In this document: piece by piece, positions 1-9,592 of the stretch
Layout: every line of letters starts with the position of its first letter
Numbering within the stretch: the stretch's first letter is position 1
NCBI RefSeq assembly: GCF_902459745.1
Contig: NZ_CABPSJ010000001.1
Span: 1,358,276 to 1,422,275 of the forward strand
DNA from: Pandoraea communis
GTDB taxonomy: Bacteria > Pseudomonadota > Gammaproteobacteria > Burkholderiales > Burkholderiaceae
Direction: 5' to 3'
Length of the DNA stretch: 64,000 nucleotides
Position numbers and translations under genes: made by a program
Notes under the pieces: model-generated
Told to the model about the DNA's origin: nothing
Seen by the model: the letters and a program-made list of their open reading frames with translations, nothing else
The model's database searches: none

Positions 1-1
1 C

Positions 2-505
2 ATATCGACGACCGCCGCGTGGCCGAACCCGGCAGAGATCTTCGCGCTCAACGTGAACGGTCATCCGGTGCCGTTGCTGCTCATCGCCATCATGACCTTC
101 GTGCTCATCAGCAGCAGCGGCAGCATGGCGATGGCGGTGAACTTCGCATACCGCCGCGACCGCGACAAGACGGCGGCCTGCATTCTCGCCACGGCGTATC
201 TCGGCATCGCTTTCGTCGGCATGCAGGCATTCGAGTGGACCAACCTGATCGTTCACGAAGGCATCCGGCCCTGGGGCAATGCGATGGGCGCGGCGCAGTT
301 CGGTGCGTGCTTCTTCATGATTACCGGCTTTCACGGGCTGCACGTGAGTGCGGGCGTCATCTATCTGCTCACGGTGATGCGCAAAGTGCTCAACGGTACG
401 CTCGAGCGGCGCGATAACTATCAACTCGTCGAGATCGCGGGCCTTTACTGGCACTTCGTAGATCTCGTCTGGGTGTTTATCTTTGCGCTGTTTTATCTCT
501 GGTAG
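2..505 (+). CDS. Heme-copper (cytochrome c) oxidase subunit III family protein, 5' end outside window
   Basis: The frame is open from base 2, so the N-terminus lies to the left of the window and only about 167 C-terminal residues are present. They form several hydrophobic membrane helices. The FEWTNL stretch near the middle, the GFHGLHV motif and the closing YWHFVDLVWVFIF helix are typical of subunit III of cytochrome c oxidases (CoxC/CtaE family). Subunit III is an inner-membrane accessory subunit that stabilises the proton-pumping core. A subunit IV-like gene follows 8 bases downstream, so this is the 3' end of an oxidase operon. Which oxidase type (aa3, caa3 or bo3-like) cannot be decided from this fragment. 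Confidence 0.88.
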   Translation: MSTTAAWPNPAEIFALNVNGHPVPLLLIAIMTFVLISSSGSMAMAVNFAYRRDRDKTAACILATAYLGIAFVGMQAFEWTNLIVHEGIRPWGNAMGAAQFGACFFMITGFHGLHVSAGVIYLLTVMRKVLNGTLERRDNYQLVEIAGLYWHFVDLVWVFIFALFYLW

Positions 506-513
506 GAGGCGCG

Positions 514-870
514 ATGGAATCCACGACAACACCGGTTGTGCACACGGCCGTTACCGGGGCAGACGCGAAGGGGCAACAGCACTCGGTCGGCATCTACCTC
601 AAGGTATGGGGGCTGCTGTTCGTGCTCTCGACGCTGTCGTATCTGGTCGACTATGCCAACCTGCAAGGCTATCTGCGCTGGGGGCTGATACTCGCGCTGA
701 TGGTGGCCAAGGCGGGGCTTATCGTGGCGGTGTTCATGCACATGCGCTGGGAGCGTCTCGCGCTCGTCTATGCGATCCTGATTCCGCCGCTGGCACTGCT
801 GGTGTTGATGGGGCTGATGGCTGCCGAGGCGGACTACACGTTCCTCACGCGGCTCGCGCACTTCCGCTGA
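514..870 (+). CDS. Cytochrome c oxidase subunit IV family protein
   Basis: This 118-residue protein has three predicted membrane helices (about residues 29-46, 53-75 and 82-103) after a short polar N-terminus. The size and the central VFMHMRWE segment match the small prokaryotic subunit IV (CyoD/CtaF-like) of heme-copper oxidases, which helps assemble the copper-binding core. The ATG is preceded by a good GGAGG ribosome-binding site that overlaps the end of the subunit III gene region, so the two are clearly one operon. It appears to be the last gene of that operon, because the next gene lies on the other strand 8 bases away. Confidence 0.85.
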   Translation: MESTTTPVVHTAVTGADAKGQQHSVGIYLKVWGLLFVLSTLSYLVDYANLQGYLRWGLILALMVAKAGLIVAVFMHMRWERLALVYAILIPPLALLVLMGLMAAEADYTFLTRLAHFR

Positions 871-878
871 GCCGCCCG

Positions 879-1811
879 TTACAGCAATTCCACCAGCCGG
901 CGGTCGCTTTTGCGGCAGTACTCGGCGCAAGCGGTGCGCGCTGCGGTCGCGGCACCGTGAACGAAGAGCGGCGCGTCGGCGCGCCGCGACATCGACACCA
1001 CGATGGACGGCGGCGCCGGCTGCAACGGCAGCTCCGCGACTTCTCCGCTCGCAATCAGATCGTCGACGAACAGACGCGGAATCGCCGCGACCCCGAACCC
1101 GTCGCGAACCAACTGCACGATCACGGCAATCGACGGCGAGCCGGTGATGCGCGTCTCCGAGAGCGGCACGCCGTGCACGCCCGCCAGCTTCTCCACAATG
1201 TCCTCTAGCGCACGATGCGGCGCCGTGCCGCGCCCGTAAGTGAGGATCGGATGTTGCAGCACCTGCTTCGCCAGGCTGCTGCGTGAGTTCGGAAACATGC
1301 CCGTGCGCGCGATCCAGTGCACCGGGTAATTGGCAAGTGCGTCGCACACCACGCTGCTGTCGTCGCTGCCCTCCACGCGGATGATGAGGTCGAGTTCGTC
1401 GGCAATCAGGCGTCGCTGCAACTGCACCGAGACGTCGACCGTCAACTCGACTTCCAACGTGGGGTAGTCGGCCGCCAATCGCCGCAAATAGTGCGGCAGC
1501 CAGCTATGGACAACGGTCTCGATCACGCCGAGACGCAACCGTCCGCGCATCGTGCTCTCGCCCGACGCGGCCGTTTGCAGACGCCGCGCCGCCTCCACGA
1601 CCGCCTTCGCATAACCCAGCAGGTATTCGCCGTTCGGGGTGAGCCGGAACTCACGGCTGTCGCGGTCGACGAGTGCGGTTTTCAACTCCTCTTCCAACAC
1701 TTTGAGCCGTTGCGAGATCGCCGCGGGCGTCGCGTGCAGCGCCGCAGCCGTCGCGCGAAAGTTGCGCAGCTTGGCCAGCGTGACGAAGGTTTCGAGAAAG
1801 CGTGTGTTCAT
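879..1811 (-). CDS. LysR-family transcriptional regulator
   Basis: This is a 310-residue LysR-type regulator. The winged helix-turn-helix occupies about residues 2-60 (FLETFVTLAKLRNF, then ATPAAISQRLK), followed by a linker helix and a periplasmic-binding-protein-like effector domain to the C-terminus. I chose the ATG at 1811 because it places the HTH at residue 2, as is normal for the family; an in-frame extension of 24 residues upstream has no family match. The gene is divergent from the DUF1445-MFS-oxoprolinase genes, and the 216-base gap between them carries two inverted repeats. It is therefore the likely regulator of that set, with 5-oxoproline or a related compound as possible inducer (inference). 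Confidence 0.88.
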   Translation of the reverse strand: MNTRFLETFVTLAKLRNFRATAAALHATPAAISQRLKVLEEELKTALVDRDSREFRLTPNGEYLLGYAKAVVEAARRLQTAASGESTMRGRLRLGVIETVVHSWLPHYLRRLAADYPTLEVELTVDVSVQLQRRLIADELDLIIRVEGSDDSSVVCDALANYPVHWIARTGMFPNSRSSLAKQVLQHPILTYGRGTAPHRALEDIVEKLAGVHGVPLSETRITGSPSIAVIVQLVRDGFGVAAIPRLFVDDLIASGEVAELPLQPAPPSIVVSMSRRADAPLFVHGAATAARTACAEYCRKSDRRLVELL

Positions 1812-1885
1812 ATGACTCGGCGTGTCGGGACCAAGACGGGAGCGTGCCCAAAACGCCCAACGGTGCAATGAAAAGAAATGCAACG

Positions 1886-1939
1886 AACTTCGGGAAAACC
1901 CGTGAAGTTGTTAAGAAATTCTATACGGTGACGCGTATA
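1886..1939. promoter_or_regulatory. Two inverted repeats in the LysR/DUF1445 divergent region
   Basis: AACTTC (1886-1891) and GAAGTT (1904-1909) form one inverted repeat. TATACG (1922-1927) and CGTATA (1934-1939) form a second. Both lie between the LysR start and the divergent DUF1445 gene in a locally AT-rich segment. LysR regulators usually bind a recognition site plus an activation site in such a position. The assignment rests only on symmetry and location. Confidence 0.4.
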
Positions 1940-2027
1940 AAAACTCGTTAGCGACAACTTTTTTTTCTTTCTATGCTTTCCCCATCCGATGCCGCAACGG
2001 CATTTCTTCTCCGACGCCAGAGCTGCC

Positions 2028-2849
2028 ATGAACCACCGAGCCATGCCGAACGATTTCCTCTCGCAACGCGACACGATCACGCCCTTTGAATTCCGTCAGG
2101 CCGTTCGCAGCGGGCAATTCCGCGGGCCGACCGCCGGTTACTGCGGCGACTTCGCGCAGGCCAATCTGGCTATTCTGCCGATGGCGTATGCGCACGACTT
2201 TCTGCGCTTTTGCCAGAGCAATCCAAAGGCTTGCCCGCTGCTGGGCGTGGGCGAGCCGGGGCAGTGGCATGTACCGGCGCTGGGCCGCGAGGTAGACATT
2301 CGCGCCGACGTACCGGGCTACAACATCTACCGTGAAGGCAAGCTCACCAAGCAGGTGGATAACCTCGCCGAGTACTGGCAAAGCGATTTCGTCGTTTTCG
2401 CTATCGGTTGCTCGTTCTCGTTCGAAGACATGCTGGCCAAGGCGGGTATCCCGCTGCGTCATGTGGAAGAGGGCTGCAACGTGCCGATGTACCGCACCAA
2501 GATCGCGAATCAGCGCGCTGGAAAATTCGGCGGCGAACTGGTCGTGTCGATGCGACCGATGAAGGGGGCCGACGCCATTCGTGCCGTGCAGATCACGAGC
2601 CGCTTCCCCGGCGTGCATGGGGCGCCGATCCATATCGGCGACCCGTCGGCGCTGGGCATCGAAGATTTGGCCAAGCCCGAGTTCGGCGATGCGGTCACCA
2701 TTCGCGACGGCGAGTTGCCGGTGTATTGGGCCTGCGGTGTGACGCCCCAGACGGCGCTCATGGAAGCCAAGCTCCCGCTCGCCATTGCACATCGGCCCGG
2801 CTACATGCTTGTTACGGATATTCCGAACGCGTCGCTCGCCGTGTTCTAA
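2028..2849 (+). CDS. DUF1445 family protein (putative hydro-lyase / D-glutamate cyclase-like)
   Basis: This protein of about 273 residues belongs to the DUF1445 family, often annotated as putative hydro-lyase (YcsI-like). Recognisable segments are [16 protein letters not shown] near the N-terminus, [10 protein letters not shown] in the middle, the VSMRPM stretch, and YWACGVTPQ near the C-terminus. The same domain forms part of mammalian D-glutamate cyclase, which interconverts D-glutamate and 5-oxo-D-proline. A fused 5-oxoprolinase is encoded two genes downstream, so a role in D-glutamate or 5-oxoproline breakdown is attractive but inferred. The start is uncertain: ATG codons at 1989, 2028 and 2043 are all in frame and none has a clear ribosome-binding site. 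Confidence 0.8.
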   Translation: MNHRAMPNDFLSQRDTITPFEFRQAVRSGQFRGPTAGYCGDFAQANLAILPMAYAHDFLRFCQSNPKACPLLGVGEPGQWHVPALGREVDIRADVPGYNIYREGKLTKQVDNLAEYWQSDFVVFAIGCSFSFEDMLAKAGIPLRHVEEGCNVPMYRTKIANQRAGKFGGELVVSMRPMKGADAIRAVQITSRFPGVHGAPIHIGDPSALGIEDLAKPEFGDAVTIRDGELPVYWACGVTPQTALMEAKLPLAIAHRPGYMLVTDIPNASLAVF

Positions 2850-3167
2850 CCAGGTAAGACGAGTCCGGCCACTGGGGCGGCGGGTCGGGAACCACTCGGC
2901 AGGCGAGGGTGCATAACGCGTCTTCCCCGTAACAAAGCGCCGCCGCGCATCGGAAATCAAGCCGTCGCACGAGGCCGCGACCCGGGCCGAAGCAAAAGGG
3001 CGCAGCAGGCAATCACCGCGTTAGGGAGCGGAAGTCTCTCCCCGTATCGCGCCAAGACGGGAGGCGGCCAGCGAGGGTTGGCTCGCCGCCGATCCCACAC
3101 GCACACCGCATGTGCGGATTTGTCGACATCACACGCAAGTCAGGACATCACCGGAGTCTTATTTCTC
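2850..3167. other. Intergenic region between DUF1445 gene and MFS gene
   Basis: This 318-base gap has no convincing gene. A weak GC-rich inverted repeat lies near 3036-3065 but has no T tract. A possible Shine-Dalgarno sequence (CCGGAG) lies about 10 bases before the MFS start. The gap is large enough for a separate promoter for the transporter and oxoprolinase genes. Confidence 0.5.
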
Positions 3168-4490
3168 ATGGAAAGCAAAACCCCTCTCGCGCCGCCCGCC
3201 GCACCGGCCTCGTCTGCCCCTCCCGAGGCTAGCGGCAGCCTGTTCGGTTGGTACGGCGACGCCGCACCGCGCGAAAAACGCGCCTTCTGGAGCTGCAAGG
3301 TCGGTTACATGCTCGACGGCATGGACACCCAAATGCTGAGCTTCGTCATCCCGACGCTGGTTGCCACGTGGGGCATCAGCCTCGCGGACGCCGGCTTCAT
3401 CGGCACGCTCACGCTACTCGCTTCGGCGCTGGGCGGCTGGGTGGCCGGTATTCTGTCGGATCGCATCGGACGCGTTCGCACGCTGCAACTCACCGTCCTG
3501 TGGTTTGCCGTCTTCACAGGGCTTTGCGGCCTTGCGCAGAACTACCACCAGTTGCTGGCCGCGCGTGCGCTCATGGGCTTCGGCTTCGGCGGCGAATGGA
3601 CGGCAGGCGCCGTGCTTATCGGTGAAGTCATCCGCGCGCGTGATCGAGGCAAGGCCGTTGGTCTGGTGCAATCGGGCTGGGCCATCGGTTGGGGTCTGAC
3701 GGCGATTCTCTACTCTGTGCTGTTCTCGCTGCTGCCCGCCGAGATGGCCTGGCGTGCCCTGTTCCTGATCGGCCTGCTGCCGGCGCTGCTCGTGCTCTTC
3801 ATCCGTCGCTATGTGCAAGAGCCCGAGGTGTACCGCAACGAGAAGGCCAAACAGAAGTCGGAAGACGCACCGGGCCTGGCTGCCATTTTCAGCCCGGCAC
3901 TGCTCTCGACGACGATTCGCGCCGCGCTGCTGACCACGGGGGCGCAAGGTGGCTACTACGCCATTACGACGTGGCTGCCGACGTATCTGAAGACGGAGCG
4001 CCATCTCACGGTGATGGGCACCGGCGGCTATCTCGCGATGATCATCTTCGGCTCGTGGGTCGGCTATCTGGTCAGTTCGTATTTGACCGACCGGCTGGGC
4101 CGCAAGCCGAACTTCATCCTGTTCGCTGTGGGATCGATGGTGATCGCGTTCTCGTACACGTCGCTGCCCCTGACCGACAGCGCAATGTTCTGGCTCGGTT
4201 TCCCGCTTGGCTTCTTCGCGTCGGGCATCTTCAGCGGCATGGGCGCCTTCCTGACCGAACTGTTCCCGACGCGGGTGCGCGGTTCCGGACAGGGCTTTTG
4301 CTACAACGTCGGCCGTGCCGTCGGTGCGCTCTTCCCGTTCCTGATCGGCATGCTCTCGAAGCAATACGGCCTGGGTCCGACCATCGGCATCTTCGCAGCG
4401 TTCGCCTACGGCGTGCTCATCCTCGCGGCGCTCACCTTGCCCGAGACGCGCGGCCGCGAACTCGAATCGCTCGAGACGCGCGCGTCATGA
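3168..4490 (+). CDS. MFS transporter (organic acid/proton symporter type)
   Basis: This 440-residue major facilitator protein has twelve predicted membrane helices. The signature DRIGRVR loop follows helix 2 (about residue 100), RALMGFGFGGEW marks helix 4, and a second DRLGRKPN loop comes in the C-terminal half. A polar N-terminal tail of about 45 residues precedes the first helix. The start at 3168 has a CCGGAG sequence upstream; a longer TTG-initiated reading is unlikely. The protein resembles the aromatic acid/sialate-type proton symporters. Position between DUF1445 and 5-oxoprolinase genes suggests it imports the substrate of that pathway, perhaps 5-oxoproline or another small carboxylate (inference). 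Confidence 0.85.
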   Translation: MESKTPLAPPAAPASSAPPEASGSLFGWYGDAAPREKRAFWSCKVGYMLDGMDTQMLSFVIPTLVATWGISLADAGFIGTLTLLASALGGWVAGILSDRIGRVRTLQLTVLWFAVFTGLCGLAQNYHQLLAARALMGFGFGGEWTAGAVLIGEVIRARDRGKAVGLVQSGWAIGWGLTAILYSVLFSLLPAEMAWRALFLIGLLPALLVLFIRRYVQEPEVYRNEKAKQKSEDAPGLAAIFSPALLSTTIRAALLTTGAQGGYYAITTWLPTYLKTERHLTVMGTGGYLAMIIFGSWVGYLVSSYLTDRLGRKPNFILFAVGSMVIAFSYTSLPLTDSAMFWLGFPLGFFASGIFSGMGAFLTELFPTRVRGSGQGFCYNVGRAVGALFPFLIGMLSKQYGLGPTIGIFAAFAYGVLILAALTLPETRGRELESLETRAS

Positions 4491-4734
4491 CACCGCGAGG
4501 TGTGTGCCGATGAACTACCGCGGCAGCCGTCGCTGCCGCGTCCGATGACATTTCATCAGACGCTTCACTAACGCTCCCCGGTAACGAAAACCGTGAGTGC
4601 GAGGCCCCGTCCGACGATGTTGGGCGGGCCCCGTGCCGGGAGACGTGCGCCTCGCGCCAACATGAATGACGACGGTATCTCTGCACCGTCACCCCCTTCG
4701 ATTCTCGTTTGACCCTTGCTTTGCGAGTAACTCC

Positions 4735-7700
4735 ATGACGAACGCTCTCACGCCCTCCGACCAAAATCGCGCGCCTGCGCATCAGACACCTTCGCGCTGG
4801 CAGTTCTGGATTGACCGTGGCGGTACCTTTACCGACATCGTGGCTCGCCGCCCGGACGGCGCGCTCGTCACGCACAAGCTGCTCTCCGAGAACCCGGAGC
4901 AGTATCGCGACGCCGCCGTCGCGGGTATTCGTCACCTGCTGGATCTGGCGCCGGGCGAGCCGATCACGCCCGCACAGGTCGACATGGTGAAGATGGGTAC
5001 GACCGTCGCGACCAATGCGCTACTCGAACGCAAAGGCGAGCCGCTCGCGCTGGTGACGACGCAGGGCTTTCGCGACGCACTGCGCATCGCGTATCAGAAT
5101 CGGCCGCGCCTGTTCGATCTGGACATCGCGTTGCCGGAAGCGCTGTATGCGCACGTGGTGGAAGTCGATGAGCGCGTCGGTGCGCACGGGGAAGTCGTGC
5201 GCGAACTAGACCTCGATGCGGCGCGCAGCGCCCTCGAGGCGGTCTATGCGAAGGGCGTTCGCGCACTCGCCATCGTGCTGATGCACGGGTATCGCTATCA
5301 GGCGCACGAAAAGGCGCTGGCGACGATGGCACGCGCGCTGGGCTTCACGCAGGTCTCCGTCTCGCACGAAGTCTCGCCGCTCATGAAGCTCGTCTCGCGC
5401 GGCGACACGACCGTCGTCGACGCCTATCTGTCGCCGATTCTGCGCCGCTATGTCGAGCAGGTCGCGCAGGAGATGCCGGGCGTCAATCTGCAATTCATGC
5501 AGAGTAGCGGCGGCCTCACGCGCGCCGATAACTTTCAGGGCAAGGACGCCATCTTGTCAGGACCGGCGGGCGGTATCGTCGGTATGGTGCGCGCATCGAG
5601 CGCGGCAGGCTTCGAGCGCGTGATCGGTTTCGACATGGGGGGCACGTCGACCGACGTGTCGCACTACAACGGTGAGTTCGAGCGCGTGTTCGAGACGCAA
5701 GTCGCGGGCGTACGCATGCGCGCGCCGATGATGAGCATTCACACGGTGGCGGCAGGCGGCGGGTCGGTGTTGTCGTTCGACGGCACGCGTTTGCGCGTGG
5801 GGCCGGATTCCGCGGGCGCGAATCCGGGGCCGGCGGCGTACCGTCGCGGCGGGCCGCTCACGGTCACCGACTGCAACGTCATGCTCGGCAAGATTCAGCC
5901 GGCGCACTTTCCGAAGGTGTTCGGTCCGAATGCCAACGAGCCGCTGGATCGGGATGTGGTTGTCGCGAAGTTCACGGCACTGGCCAATGACATCGAACGG
6001 GCAACGGGCCGGCGTCAGACGCCCGAAGCGCTCGCCGAAGGCTTCCTCGAGATTGCGATCGGGAGCATGGCCAACGCCATCAAGAAAATCTCGGTGCAGC
6101 GTGGCCACGACGTGAGCCGCTATGTGCTGACGACGTTCGGCGGCGCGGGCGGTCAACACGCCTGTGGCGTGGCCGATGCCCTCGGCATGACCAGGGTCTT
6201 CGCGCATCCGCTCGCCGGGGTGCTCTCGGCGTATGGCATGGGTCTCGCGGATCAGACGGCGATGCGCGAACGCATGATCGAAGCGCCGCTGTCGGAGGAA
6301 GGATTGGCCGCGCTTGACGACGCATTCGACGCGTTGGCGGACGAGGCGGCAGGCGCGTTGTTGTCGCAAGGCGTGCCGCCGTCGCGCATCGAGACCGTGC
6401 GTCGGGTTCATGTGCGCTACGCCGGTACCGATTCGGCGCTGGCCGTGCCGTTTGGCGACGTCGCACAGATGCGCGCCGCCTTTGAATCCGCCTATCGCCA
6501 GCGTTACTCGTTCCTGATGGACGGCGCGGCGCTGATTGTCGAAGTGGCGTCGGTCGAAGCCATCGGTCACTCGGACGCACCGGTCGACATCGCCCCGCTT
6601 GAAACGCGCACGTCGGGTGCGCCGCAGGTCGTCGATCACGTGAAACTGTACGCGGGCGGCGCGTGGCACGAAGCGGCGCTGTTCGCCCGCGACACGCTGC
6701 TCGCCGGCGATACCGTCGATGGCCCCGCCATCGTCGCCGAGAAGAGCGGCACGACCGTGGTCGAGCCGGGCTGGCAAGCCCAGATGAGCGCTCAGGGCAA
6801 TCTCGTGCTCACGCGCGTGGTGCCACGTGAGACGCAACGTGAGGCGGGCGAAGGGGCAACGCAAGCCGATCCCGTGCGCCTCGAGATTTTCAACAATCTC
6901 TTCATGTCGATTGCCGAGCAGATGGGGTTGCGTCTGCAGAACACGGCGTACTCGGTCAACATCAAAGAGCGTCTGGACTTCTCCTGCGCGTTGTTCGATC
7001 GCGATGGCAACCTCATCGCCAATGCACCGCACATGCCGGTGCATCTGGGGTCGATGGGCGAGAGCATCAAGACCGTGATCGAACGCAATCGCGGTGCGAT
7101 GCGTGAGGGCGATGTCTTCATGCTCAACGATCCGTATCACGGTGGCACGCACTTGCCTGACGTTACGGTGATTACACCGGTGTTCGTGACGGGTGAGGGC
7201 AGCAATGAGGAGGATGCGACCGAGCCCCTCTTCTATGTCGGCTCGCGCGGCCATCATGCGGATATCGGCGGCATTACGCCCGGCTCGATGCCGCCTGACT
7301 CGACGCACGTCGAAGAAGAGGGGGTGCTGATCGACAACTGGCAACTGGTTGCGGCGGGCGAACTGCGTGATCGGGAGACGCGCGACCTGCTGGCCGGTGC
7401 TCGCTATCCGGCACGCAATGTCGACCAGAACATGGCCGACCTGCGGGCGCAGGTGGCGGCGAACCAGAAGGGCGTGGACGAACTGCGCCGCATGGTGAGC
7501 GAATTCGGGCGCGACGTCGTGCTCGCCTACATGGGGCATGTGCAGGACAACGCCGAAGCCGCCGTGCGACGTGTGATCGGCGCGCTGGCCGACGGGCATT
7601 ACCGCTACGCACTGGATAACGGCGCGGTGATCGAGGTCGCCATTCGCGTCGATCACGCCACCCACACGGCAACCATCGATTTCACGGGAACGTCGGCGCA

Positions 7701-8415
7701 ACTGCCTAACAACTTCAACGCGCCGCGCGCCGTGTGCATGGCCGCCGTCCTGTACGTCTTCCGCACGCTGGTTGACGACGACATTCCGCTCAATGCGGGC
7801 TGTCTGAAACCGCTGACGGTGATCGTGCCGCAGGGTTCGATGCTCAACCCCGTCTACCCGGCGGCGGTGGTGTCGGGCAATGTGGAGACATCGTCTGCCA
7901 TCACCAACGCACTTTACGGTGCGCTGGGCCGTGTGGCGTCGAGTCAGGGCACGATGAACAACTTCACGTTCGGCAACGAGACGTATCAGTACTACGAGAC
8001 CATCGCGGGCGGCAGCGGTGCGGGCGACGGCTTCCACGGCGCAGATGCCGTGCAGACGCACATGACGAATTCGCGTCTGACCGACCCGGAAGTGCTGGAG
8101 TGGCGCTATCCGGTACGGCTGGAGAGCCATCGTATTCGCACCGGGTCGGGCGGCGCGGGGCGTTGGCATGGCGGTAACGGCGCGGTGCGGCGTATTCGTT
8201 TCCTCACGCCGATGACGGCGTCGATTCTCTCCAACAATCGCGTTCATGCACCTTTCGGTGCACAGGGCGGCGCCGTTGGCGCGCTGGGCGCGAACTATGT
8301 CGAACGGGTGGACGGCTCACGCGAAGCTCTGGCACACATCGGACGTACGCAGATGCAGCCGGGCGATATCTTCGTCGTCGAAACGCCAGGAGGAGGCGGC
8401 TTCGGCGTGGCCTGA
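4735..8415 (+). CDS. 5-oxoprolinase / hydantoinase, fused HyuA-HyuB type
   Basis: This 1226-residue protein has the full length of ATP-dependent 5-oxoprolinases (OPLAH-like), which hydrolyse 5-oxoproline to glutamate. The HyuA-like half begins with the [10 protein letters not shown] phosphate-binding motif (about residues 24-35) and has [10 protein letters not shown] near residue 300, both typical of the actin-like ATPase fold. The HyuB-like half starts near residue 713 ([16 protein letters not shown]) and contains [13 protein letters not shown] and the C-terminal ETPGGGGFG. The start at 4735 gives the usual short N-terminal tail; an ATG at 4666 is also in frame. Hydantoinases have the same domain layout, so an N-methylhydantoin-type substrate cannot be excluded, but the neighbouring DUF1445 gene favours 5-oxoproline. 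Confidence 0.88.
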   Translation: MTNALTPSDQNRAPAHQTPSRWQFWIDRGGTFTDIVARRPDGALVTHKLLSENPEQYRDAAVAGIRHLLDLAPGEPITPAQVDMVKMGTTVATNALLERKGEPLALVTTQGFRDALRIAYQNRPRLFDLDIALPEALYAHVVEVDERVGAHGEVVRELDLDAARSALEAVYAKGVRALAIVLMHGYRYQAHEKALATMARALGFTQVSVSHEVSPLMKLVSRGDTTVVDAYLSPILRRYVEQVAQEMPGVNLQFMQSSGGLTRADNFQGKDAILSGPAGGIVGMVRASSAAGFERVIGFDMGGTSTDVSHYNGEFERVFETQVAGVRMRAPMMSIHTVAAGGGSVLSFDGTRLRVGPDSAGANPGPAAYRRGGPLTVTDCNVMLGKIQPAHFPKVFGPNANEPLDRDVVVAKFTALANDIERATGRRQTPEALAEGFLEIAIGSMANAIKKISVQRGHDVSRYVLTTFGGAGGQHACGVADALGMTRVFAHPLAGVLSAYGMGLADQTAMRERMIEAPLSEEGLAALDDAFDALADEAAGALLSQGVPPSRIETVRRVHVRYAGTDSALAVPFGDVAQMRAAFESAYRQRYSFLMDGAALIVEVASVEAIGHSDAPVDIAPLETRTSGAPQVVDHVKLYAGGAWHEAALFARDTLLAGDTVDGPAIVAEKSGTTVVEPGWQAQMSAQGNLVLTRVVPRETQREAGEGATQADPVRLEIFNNLFMSIAEQMGLRLQNTAYSVNIKERLDFSCALFDRDGNLIANAPHMPVHLGSMGESIKTVIERNRGAMREGDVFMLNDPYHGGTHLPDVTVITPVFVTGEGSNEEDATEPLFYVGSRGHHADIGGITPGSMPPDSTHVEEEGVLIDNWQLVAAGELRDRETRDLLAGARYPARNVDQNMADLRAQVAANQKGVDELRRMVSEFGRDVVLAYMGHVQDNAEAAVRRVIGALADGHYRYALDNGAVIEVAIRVDHATHTATIDFTGTSAQLPNNFNAPRAVCMAAVLYVFRTLVDDDIPLNAGCLKPLTVIVPQGSMLNPVYPAAVVSGNVETSSAITNALYGALGRVASSQGTMNNFTFGNETYQYYETIAGGSGAGDGFHGADAVQTHMTNSRLTDPEVLEWRYPVRLESHRIRTGSGGAGRWHGGNGAVRRIRFLTPMTASILSNNRVHAPFGAQGGAVGALGANYVERVDGSREALAHIGRTQMQPGDIFVVETPGGGGFGVA

Positions 8416-8572
8416 GTGATCCGCCACGAGGGAATCCGCCGCGCGATGGGAATTCGCTGAAGCGCGGCGTGATACCGGAAGGGAATGCTGCCTTTGCAAA
8501 GGCGAGCACCGAGCGTCTTCGTACGATGCGTTATGTCTTGAACGACTGACCGCAACATACGGAGGCGCTCTC

Positions 8573-8977
8573 ATGTCTGACCCGTTGCAACACCCGATTC
8601 TCCCGTCTGCCGCATCCACCGATCCGGAAACCAGTGTGGCAGACGAGCTTCTCGTTCAGTACGAACGCGCGTGTGCCGAAATGCAGTTGGCCGGGCGCAA
8701 GTTGCACCGCCAGATGCAGGAGTATCAAGCGGTGCTCGACGAAGTCGCCCGTCTCGAAGCGGCGGGCACATCCGACGCCCGCGAGAAGCTCAAGCGTCTT
8801 GAGGCGCTCGTCGAGAGCGAAGCCTTTCAGCGCGACGACCGCGAAATTCGCCGCATGACCGCCGCGCTTGCGCACACCATCGAGCGGATGCGAGCCGATG
8901 CGCCCGTGCCACTCGACGACACCCCGGCCTCTCCCGCGAAACGTGCGCCAGCCGCCGTACGTCGCGTGTGCGCCTGA
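8573..8977 (+). CDS. Small coiled-coil protein at head of type III translocon cluster
   Basis: I do not recognise a family for this 134-residue protein. It is strongly helical and charged, with a long predicted coiled coil at about residues 23-105 and a Pro/Ala-rich tail. A good ribosome-binding site (GGAGG) precedes the ATG. It is the first gene of a compact seven-gene run that encodes a filament protein, a TPR chaperone and two pore proteins of type III secretion. In SPI-2 and LEE-type loci the gene in this place encodes a small coiled-coil chaperone for the filament subunit (SseA/CesAB), so that role is a reasonable guess from position and shape only. Confidence 0.6.
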   Translation: MSDPLQHPILPSAASTDPETSVADELLVQYERACAEMQLAGRKLHRQMQEYQAVLDEVARLEAAGTSDAREKLKRLEALVESEAFQRDDREIRRMTAALAHTIERMRADAPVPLDDTPASPAKRAPAAVRRVCA

Positions 8978-8990
8978 GACGAGGTTGCGC

Positions 8991-9515
8991 ATGATCGATC
9001 GAATCTCCGGCGCGTCGTCGCCCACCCACCCCTACGGCGCCTCCGCCATCGGTGCGAGCCCCGCGGCCTCCCAGAACCCGCTGCTCTCGACGATGGGCCT
9101 CGCCCACGATCGACTGAGCACATTGCAGTCGATGGCCGATACATGGCTCGCGTCGGCACAGACTCGCGTGAACGTCGCCCGTGAAGCCAGCGGGTTTGCG
9201 ACGTTGGCAAGCGAGATGGCAAAGCGCGCTGCGGATGGCGCGAAGCAGGAAGTGCTGCCGAAAACGCTGCGCGACTTCGCCGTCGAGCACGCACTCGTAT
9301 CGCCGCAAGCCGCCGACGCGCCGTTTGACGCCGCAAGTCTGCAAGCCCTCGCGTCGCAACTCCAGTCGCTGGCGTTGACCGACGGCGCATCGAGTACGCG
9401 CGAGCAAATCCAGCTCAAGCGCTTCGTTACCAGCTACGACAACACCCTCACGCTCTACAACGCGGTGATCGCCCGACTTGGCGAAGTCACGAAGAAGATC
9501 GTGAACAGCCTGTAG
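8991..9515 (+). CDS. Putative type III secreted filament/needle-like protein
   Basis: This 174-residue protein starts at an ATG 13 bases after the previous gene, preceded by GACGAGG. It lacks cysteine and a signal peptide, has a Ser/Ala/Pro-rich N-terminus (about 30 residues) and is otherwise helical. The C-terminal helix (FVTSYDNTLTLYNAVIARL, ending KKIVNSL) has the spacing of hydrophobic and Asn residues seen in the C-terminal helix of type III needle and filament subunits. No confident family match can be made by eye. Context makes a secreted structural substrate likely; an effector or another partner of the filament protein encoded next is possible. Confidence 0.6.
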   Translation: MIDRISGASSPTHPYGASAIGASPAASQNPLLSTMGLAHDRLSTLQSMADTWLASAQTRVNVAREASGFATLASEMAKRAADGAKQEVLPKTLRDFAVEHALVSPQAADAPFDAASLQALASQLQSLALTDGASSTREQIQLKRFVTSYDNTLTLYNAVIARLGEVTKKIVNSL

Positions 9516-9592
9516 GGGGTGGCGTGTGCCACCGGGTACTGCTTTCAGGTCGCCTTCCGGCCTCGATTTCACTTATTTCAGGATCCAACCTC

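Noticed and set aside
493-1347. Minus-strand open frame over the oxidase subunit IV gene
   Set aside because: It overlaps two clear genes and is Arg/His-rich without motifs.
2850-3167. Riboswitch or small gene between DUF1445 and the MFS gene
   Set aside because: Only weak GC-rich pairing is seen and no conserved motif or coding signal.
5557-8247. Very long open frame of 896 codons on the minus strand
   Set aside because: It is antisense to the 5-oxoprolinase gene, is rich in Arg and His as expected for shadow frames in GC-rich DNA, and shows no family motif.
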